From positions 7,998,001-8,062,000 of the forward strand of contig JAAXNY010000001.1 in NCBI GenBank assembly GCA_013420905.1: a DNA stretch of 64,000 bases, given 5' to 3'. Source of the DNA: Collybia mongolica (lineage: Eukaryota; Basidiomycota; Agaricomycetes; Agaricales; Clitocybaceae). Numbering within the stretch: position 1 is the stretch's first letter; every line of letters starts with the position of its first letter. The translations under genes and the position numbers were made by a program. A model generated the notes under the pieces. That model saw only the letters and a list, made by a program, of their open reading frames with translations, was not told where the DNA came from and did not search any database. Below are positions 58,566 through 64,000 of the stretch, in pieces.

Positions 58566-59531
58566 TTATAGCTTGGGACATCTGCGACCCCTAGCATGTC
58601 GTTCAGCAGCATCCTCTCTGGTAAAGAAGTGTCCGCAGCGGTTCGGGCACGGGAAACTTGGTGCTTGGTGAGCCAGACTCTGTAGGTGTCGTCTGAGATC
58701 ACTCTTAGATTTGCTTACATGCCCGCAGTTGCTGGGGCAAGGAAATCGACCGGTGAGCGTTTGGTTGCCCTTGGGGGTGGAGGAGGTTTTTTTGTGGGTA
58801 ACTTTGGAGCGTGGGGTGGGGGCGTTGGCACCGGAAGCGGCGGCTGGGTTGCCTCCCTGTGCGGTTCGTTCCGTGGGTGGGTAAGAGATTGCCTTGCGCT
58901 GTACTAAATCTGGTCGCGAGGTGGTGACGCGAAATGGGACGAGCTGGGTGGGGGGCGGTGGCGGGCCTGTAGGGGGCCTGGGCATGGCGAGGAGAGAGGT
59001 TACAAAGGAATGATACCCGCCATCAATGACCGCCTCCATGATTCCTTTGGTAGGCTTCGGGGAGGCAAGGGATTGCGTCCACGTCTTATAATTACCAGCC
59101 AGAGGTTCAACCTCCTGTGGAGTGACATGGGTGCGGACTTGCTGCCCCAGGTTGTCGCCGTTCCAGTATGACGGGCTTGCATGATCAGTGACCAATGAGG
59201 GATACATATTGGATGCGAAGGGAAGCAGATCAGCGAATTTATGGGACATGTAGATATCCCTCCGCTCGTCGACTGGTCTGTCGGCATGGGTGACGCGCGA
59301 GCCGGCTCCTATTCGGGTGGGGGCGACAAGGGATGGGGTGGGTGTGATGATGGTGTCGAAAGCGCCGATACCCATGAACAAGCCGGTCTCGGCGGGGCTG
59401 GGGACAGGAGCTAAGGATGGGTGGGAATCGTCGATGCTCGCGGCAGCGTCGAGAAGTTCCTGATGGAGCTCTTCTATTGCCGTATCCAATGAGATGTCGT
59501 CAAAAGACTCTTGTGTGCAGAGGGACATCAT
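58566..59531 (-). CDS. C2H2-type zinc-finger protein
   Basis: A single exon of 321 aa starts at MMSLCTQESF (59531). The N-terminal two thirds are Ser/Pro/Thr-rich without a known fold and include a PPTGPPPPP run. The basic linker SKVTHKKTSSTPKG precedes two finger-like segments at the C terminus: FPCPSNCGHVSKSKSDLRRH (followed by a second His) and FPCPNRCGHFFTREDAAERH (followed by ARGRRC). The second is C-x4-C...H-x4-C, an atypical last ligand. I infer a DNA-binding regulator; the target is unknown. It converges on the dioxygenase gene, the two stop codons lying about 220 bp apart. Confidence 0.75.
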   Translation of the reverse strand: MMSLCTQESFDDISLDTAIEELHQELLDAAASIDDSHPSLAPVPSPAETGLFMGIGAFDTIITPTPSLVAPTRIGAGSRVTHADRPVDERRDIYMSHKFADLLPFASNMYPSLVTDHASPSYWNGDNLGQQVRTHVTPQEVEPLAGNYKTWTQSLASPKPTKGIMEAVIDGGYHSFVTSLLAMPRPPTGPPPPPTQLVPFRVTTSRPDLVQRKAISYPPTERTAQGGNPAAASGANAPTPRSKVTHKKTSSTPKGNQTLTGRFPCPSNCGHVSKSKSDLRRHLQSLAHQAPSFPCPNRCGHFFTREDAAERHARGRRCPKL

Positions 59532-60733
59532 CGTGAAAAGTAGTTGGCGTGGTTAGTTGTGGGGGAAGGCGCAGCCTTGTTTGATGTAGGTTCTGTTATG
59601 GATGCCCACTCTGGAGTAATCCCTTCGTTAAATACGTTGAGTTACCTGTGGCAAAGCTGGTTGGCCATGATGCCTGCTTTAAAAGTCGGCCACAGAGGAG
59701 GACAATGCGCCATCCCGATTTTTCCAGATGGAGCACCAGATTTGACCAGATTTGGGTGTCAAAGCTTTGGTTGGCAAGCTGGAAAGTGGGGGGGCCACCT
59801 AAGAAGCTTGAAGCGTTAGGCCATGCATTGTGGTTATGCCAGTGCGGGGGACAATGTTAACCGTGAACGGTTGACGCTTTGACCTCTTTGACCTCTTGCG
59901 TCTCATAGAGCCATTGGCGTTTACGCACAATACGAAAGGCTTTGGGCCGAGAACATTGCAGCCGAGTAATTCGACGACAAAGCAGAGACCGCCGTGCTGT
60001 AAATATTTTGGCCAAGGTAGCCGCGGCTTCACTTCGACGATGGAAACCATGATCTGCGGATCGGCCACCCCCAAGATTAGGTAGTTGATCTTGTTCAGAA
60101 TAGCCGGCGGTGCACACACTGGTGTTCGAGTATATAATATAACATGGGGCGGCGGAAATATATTTCACATTTAGGAAGAACTGTACTTATGAGAGCGAAG
60201 TACCATTCGGGTTCGGTCCTCGGTGCTGTAGTTCGGGCTGGGTCGCATGAAGGAATTCTTTGATATGCTGATGGAATTCAGAGGTTTCGGGCGCAGTTCG
60301 TACGAAGGTCCACCTAGGCTCTTTCGTTCAAGCGCTATGGCGCCTGCACAGTCCCCGACCCCCCCGGTATGTATGCAGGCGGTTGTTGTATCGACAAGGC
60401 TACAACTCCTGTCATTTTTTCTTTCTCAGAAATCGTGTTCGGTAAAGCTATAAAGCAATGGTTCAGAAGACCTCTTGGACGTAACGACACTGTAGGGAAA
60501 CATGAGACGAGTCATAAAATCATTCGAAGGATTCGGCTTGGATTCGGGGACGGAGATTAATCAAAACTTACTAATTGAGTAATTACGCACTTCGGCAATG
60601 GCCGAGTACACCTGTTAAGGGATAATGGAATCATTACAAATAATTGAAGAAGGCCTTATTTTGGTTTTCACTTTCGCTTCCGCGTTTTCGTCACTTCAAC
60701 GTCCACCATCCTTCCCAGCTATCCCCTCCAAAA
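59532..60733. other. Gap with minus-strand coding-like scraps
   Basis: On the minus strand near 60080-59900 the frames read LGVADPQIMVSIVEVKPRLP and VLGPKPFVLCVNANG, and near 59760-59650 HPNLVKSGAPSGKIGMAHCP. They look coding but cannot be joined to a known protein. They may be a decayed gene or repeat. 60570-60733 is the probable tubulin promoter and leader. Confidence 0.35.
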
Positions 60734-63416
60734 ATGCATTCATCCCGGGAAATCATCAATGTCCAGGTGTGTAGTATCGTACATGCTGCTTAGAGCTGAC
60801 ATGAACTCGTGTAATAGGTTGGCCAAGCTGGAAATCAAGTACGTCTATCCCAACAATCGATCATTGACCCTTCAACTTCTTAAAAGCGCAACAGGTCGGG
60901 GAAGCATTTTGGAACATGCTCATAGCTGAGCATGGTCTTGATCAGTCTGGGGTAAGGCATGCACTCCGTTTAACGGCCCAAATAACAATAAATGCGTTGG
61001 ACAGATGTACAAAGGCTCAGACCCATTGCAGCTTCAACGAGTACGTTTTTTGTATTTTCAAAAGGAAAACATGATGCCAATGGATGTCATAGGCCGGAGT
61101 ATACTTTACAGGCATCGAATCGAATCGGGCGACAAAATACGTTCCTCGAAGTGTACAGATTGACCTCGAGTCCGGGGTGTGCGACCGCGTATGTTTGCTC
61201 CAACCCTGACCTTCTTCAAACCCTTGACCTCGCTTTAGTTACGCGGCGGCCCGTTAGGAGGTCTATTTCGTCCCGATACCTATATTCATGGAGCATCAGG
61301 CGCGGGAAACAATTGGGCAAAAGGATGTGAGTAGATGCCGAAATCGGGGATAATTTTGAACTGATGTTGGATCTATAGTTTATACTGAGGGTGCGCGTCA
61401 TCATTATATCAAACTCTTTCCTTTTACCGAGAATCCATCGTCATGGTAGGGGCTGAATTGATTGAGTCGATCCTGGTATGTCTTTTTTTTTTTTTTTGGT
61501 ACTATCGGATCTGAACTAATTATATCTCACAGGATGTTGTCAGACGCCAGGCGGAGCCATGTGACGCGCTTCAGGGGTTTCAAATCCTACATTCCCTTGG
61601 TGGTGGCACAGGAGCTGGTTTGGGAAGTCTTCTGTTGTCCAAAATACGCGAGGTATGTGTTCACATTTTGGGCCTCGATTGTTATTGAAGAAGTTTTGCT
61701 TGAAGGAATTCCCAGACCGCATGCTCGCCACCTTCTCAATTCTACCATCACCCAAGGTATGACCCTGGCTTATGATGTCAACATTATCTCACTGTTGTCC
61801 AGGTATCGGAAACCATTGTTGAGGTACCTTATATCGTCTATTTGTCGTCCTGCTTCTCAAGTTCCTATTTAGCCCTACAACGCGATGCTTTCCCTTCACC
61901 AACTCGTGGACAATGGAGATCTCACCATCTGTATTGACAATGAAGCCCTGTGCGTCCCGTACCTATTTATAGAAACACTGATTACTGATCGAACCGTCAG
62001 GTATGACATCCATTCTCGAACACTGAAGAATACTAGCCCTTCGTTTGATGATCTAAATCGGGTTTGTTCCCGTCAGCCTCATGCATATGCATACGCACAC
62101 TAATTTCTACTACCAGCTAATCGCACAAGTTATGTGTGGTGTTAGTACCAGTTTGCGTTTCCCTGGTCAATTGAATGGGTGCGTTTATATTTCATCTAAA
62201 CTACGCAGCTGTTAATGTCTCTCCAGTGATCTAAGAAAACTTGGCATGAATCTTGTGCCGTTCCCTCGCGTAAGTTTCTCATGAGAATCGAAATTGATGA
62301 TCGTTAAGTGATTGTCCTACATAGTTGCATTTCCTTATGCCCAGCTACGCCCCTTTCTATAATCCCGCGGCTCGGTCCTTCCAGGGAACATCTATCCCAG
62401 AACTGACCAAAGCGTAGGTGTCACTTTGATTCCTTGGGAATAACCTACAATGCTTTCCCCTAGGCTCTTCGATCGTAAGAATTTGCTGGTGGCCTGTGAC
62501 CCAGCACATGGGTAAGCTGAATAATCCTATCTATTACAACACGATTTGGAGCGTTACCTAGGCGGTATTTGACCGCAGCCACGATTTTCCGTGGCAAGAT
62601 ATCGTCACGAGAAGTAAGTGTCTTGGGTCAACCACATTAAGGACATGATGACATTTGTATTTTAACAGGCAGAAGTATGTTCGAACCACCCGCATGGACA
62701 AGTAAAATTGGTGCTAAGCGACCTGGCAACAGGTTTCCGTTCGTGACCTTCAGCAAAAGAACTCCTCTCACTTTGTTGAGTAAGTGACATCCAGTTTCGC
62801 AACTAGACGTGGCTCAGCATATCGTTAATAGGTGGATTCCTGATAACGTATCCGTTTCTCTGGTTTCCGTTCCTCCTGTTGGCCAGACTCAAGTATGTAG
62901 CTGGGGTTGTCTCTCGCTTATTGATGCTGATCCCCTTCCTAGTCGGCGACTGCCCTGTCCAACTCGACTGCAATTCAGGAGTTATTCAAAAGGACTGGAG
63001 AATCAGTCAGCATAAAGCGATCTCTTCCCATCCAAGCTTTCTGACGTTTCTTTCATTATAGTTCACGTCTATGTTCAAGCGACGCGCATTCTTGCATTGG
63101 TGAATCATCAAAACTGATAACCAAACGCTATTACTGATATTTTCATAGGTATACTGGAGAAGGCATGGACATAATGGAATTCTCCGAAGCAGAGAGCAAC
63201 ACGAACGATCTCATGTAAGCTTCCGAGGTCGTGTTTTGGTGAACCAATACTGACGCTCTTGGATAGTTCGGAGTACCAACAGGTAGATCAATCTCCTAAA
63301 TCTCCTAACGCTTCATTCACACATGTTCTTCATAGTACCAAGAGGCGACCCCCGAGGACGACGAGGAGGTAGAAGCATATGAAGTAGATGCCGATGCTTC
63401 CTTGGCAGACCAATAA
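60734..63416 (+). CDS. Divergent beta-tubulin
   Basis: Tubulins are GTP-binding subunits of microtubules. Twenty-six exons join in phase to 456 aa: 60734-60766, 60818-60838, 60895-60951, 61005-61040, 61093-61188, 61239-61326, 61379-61390, 61450-61475, 61533-61652, 61706-61756, 61803-61823, 61873-61949, 62001-62061, 62117-62178, 62227-62269, 62325-62413, 62464-62511, 62562-62613, 62669-62674, 62733-62779, 62832-62892, 62943-63005, 63062-63099, 63149-63214, 63267-63282, 63336-63416. The signature GGGTGAG (usual GGGTGSG), IFRP-like [52 protein letters not shown] and FLHWYTGEGMD are present, with an acidic tail. Departures: MHSSREII instead of MREI, and GQAGNQ instead of GQCGNQ. It is probably a second, specialised beta-tubulin paralogue. 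Confidence 0.92.
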
Positions 63417-63677
63417 CACCTAGCTCAATCGATGAAGACTGATTTTCTGCTTGCTCTCGTCGACTAACCTAGGATTAATGTAATGACTGCTTCGTAAATG
63501 TTTTGCCAATATCACTACCGTTTGTTCCCACCTAATAACCGCTTCCTTATTTGTCTGCATCTTGTCTAACAATATTCAAGGGTGACAGAACTTTGCTTAC
63601 TTTCCCGGCAGGGGCCCTCTTTCTTGTGCAGCTCCGTCAACTCATGACCAACCTTCTTTTGCTTCGGGATCACCCAC

Positions 63678-64000
63678 CATGTGGAGAAATTTCGGCGCTC
63701 AACAAATAGCAGTAAGTTCCCCACAAAGCTCGGCAACCGGGCCTGTATTCCCTCTAGTGAGTATGTGAGGTAAGCGGGGCGATAAATAGGTCGTGAGGGT
63801 GCATTACAATTCCCTTGATATTGCCATGTCTGGGTCTGGGCTTCCAGCTCGGTTTACAGAGATAAAGCAAGAAATCGCAGCCTCGTACCCCGATTTCAAA
63901 GAACGTGCGACTCAAGCATGGGTGGAGATCCTAGCTCAACTGAAGATTAACAATACTGAGATCGCGAAGAGAGGAACTAGCGTGAGACGTTCGCCTTGAC
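63678..64000 (+). CDS. DUF1479-type gene, 5' end only
   Basis: A frame reading MSGSGLPARFTEIKQEIA, then SYPDFKERATQAWVEIL and EIAKRGTS, starts at ATG 63825. It ends at a likely GTGAGA donor at about 63982. This matches my memory of the N terminus of fungal DUF1479 proteins, which belong to the non-haem iron dioxygenase superfamily and are of unknown substrate. An upstream ATG at 63678 (MWRNFGAQQIA) followed by a GTAAGT donor could be a first exon. The gene runs out of the window. Confidence 0.55.

Overview
The window reads as nuclear DNA of a mushroom-forming fungus (Basidiomycota, Agaricomycetes). Genes are cut by many introns of about 45-60 bp with GT-AG ends, several exons are only 3-12 bases long, and the repeats are basidiomycete types: a Plavaka-like transposase, a DUF6698-type gene, Ty3/gypsy elements with a chromodomain integrase, a Tc1-like element, and NACHT-WD40 (NLR/STAND) genes. 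I see no rRNA, tRNA or CRISPR array.

Layout. 1-6.5 kb: an HNH-nuclease-like gene (+, perhaps damaged) and a two-exon AT-hook/DUF6729-like gene with a cysteine-rich tail (-). 6.5-10.6 kb: degenerate tandem repeats and a dead DDE transposase gene carrying a 560-bp hAT-like insertion. 10.6-14.6 kb: a broken NLR gene (-) in which the helical region is joined straight to WD40 repeats, with a 1.27-kb hAT-like element in its intron. 14.96-21.26 kb and 44.33-49.88 kb: two arms of a large inverted duplication. Each arm carries an intact five-exon HNH nuclease gene and, divergently, the 5' part of an NLR gene. 21.3-41.8 kb, between the arms: pieces of Ty3/gypsy elements, a complete Tc1-like transposon with an intact transposase, a DUF6698-like gene, a Plavaka-like element with at least one frameshift, and an unrecognised multi-exon + strand gene (35.1-37.2 kb). 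42.4-44.3 kb: the rest of the right-hand NLR gene. 50.0-50.9 kb: an isolated WD40 fragment. 50.9-53.0 kb: repeat-like DNA without a recognised gene.

53.0-64.0 kb is ordinary gene-dense chromosome: a transketolase-family gene (14 exons), homogentisate 1,2-dioxygenase (16 exons), a C2H2 zinc-finger gene, a divergent beta-tubulin (26 exons) and the 5' end of a DUF1479-type gene. The exon chains of the three long genes and of both HNH copies were joined by eye, and each sums to a whole number of codons.

The most unusual part is the NLR/HNH inverted duplication. The HNH gene is open in both arms while the linked NLR copies carry different deletions, and the inner end of the left arm lies exactly inside a gypsy LTR. 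Whether the NLR and the nuclease work together is a hypothesis only; the sequence shows proximity and co-duplication, not function.
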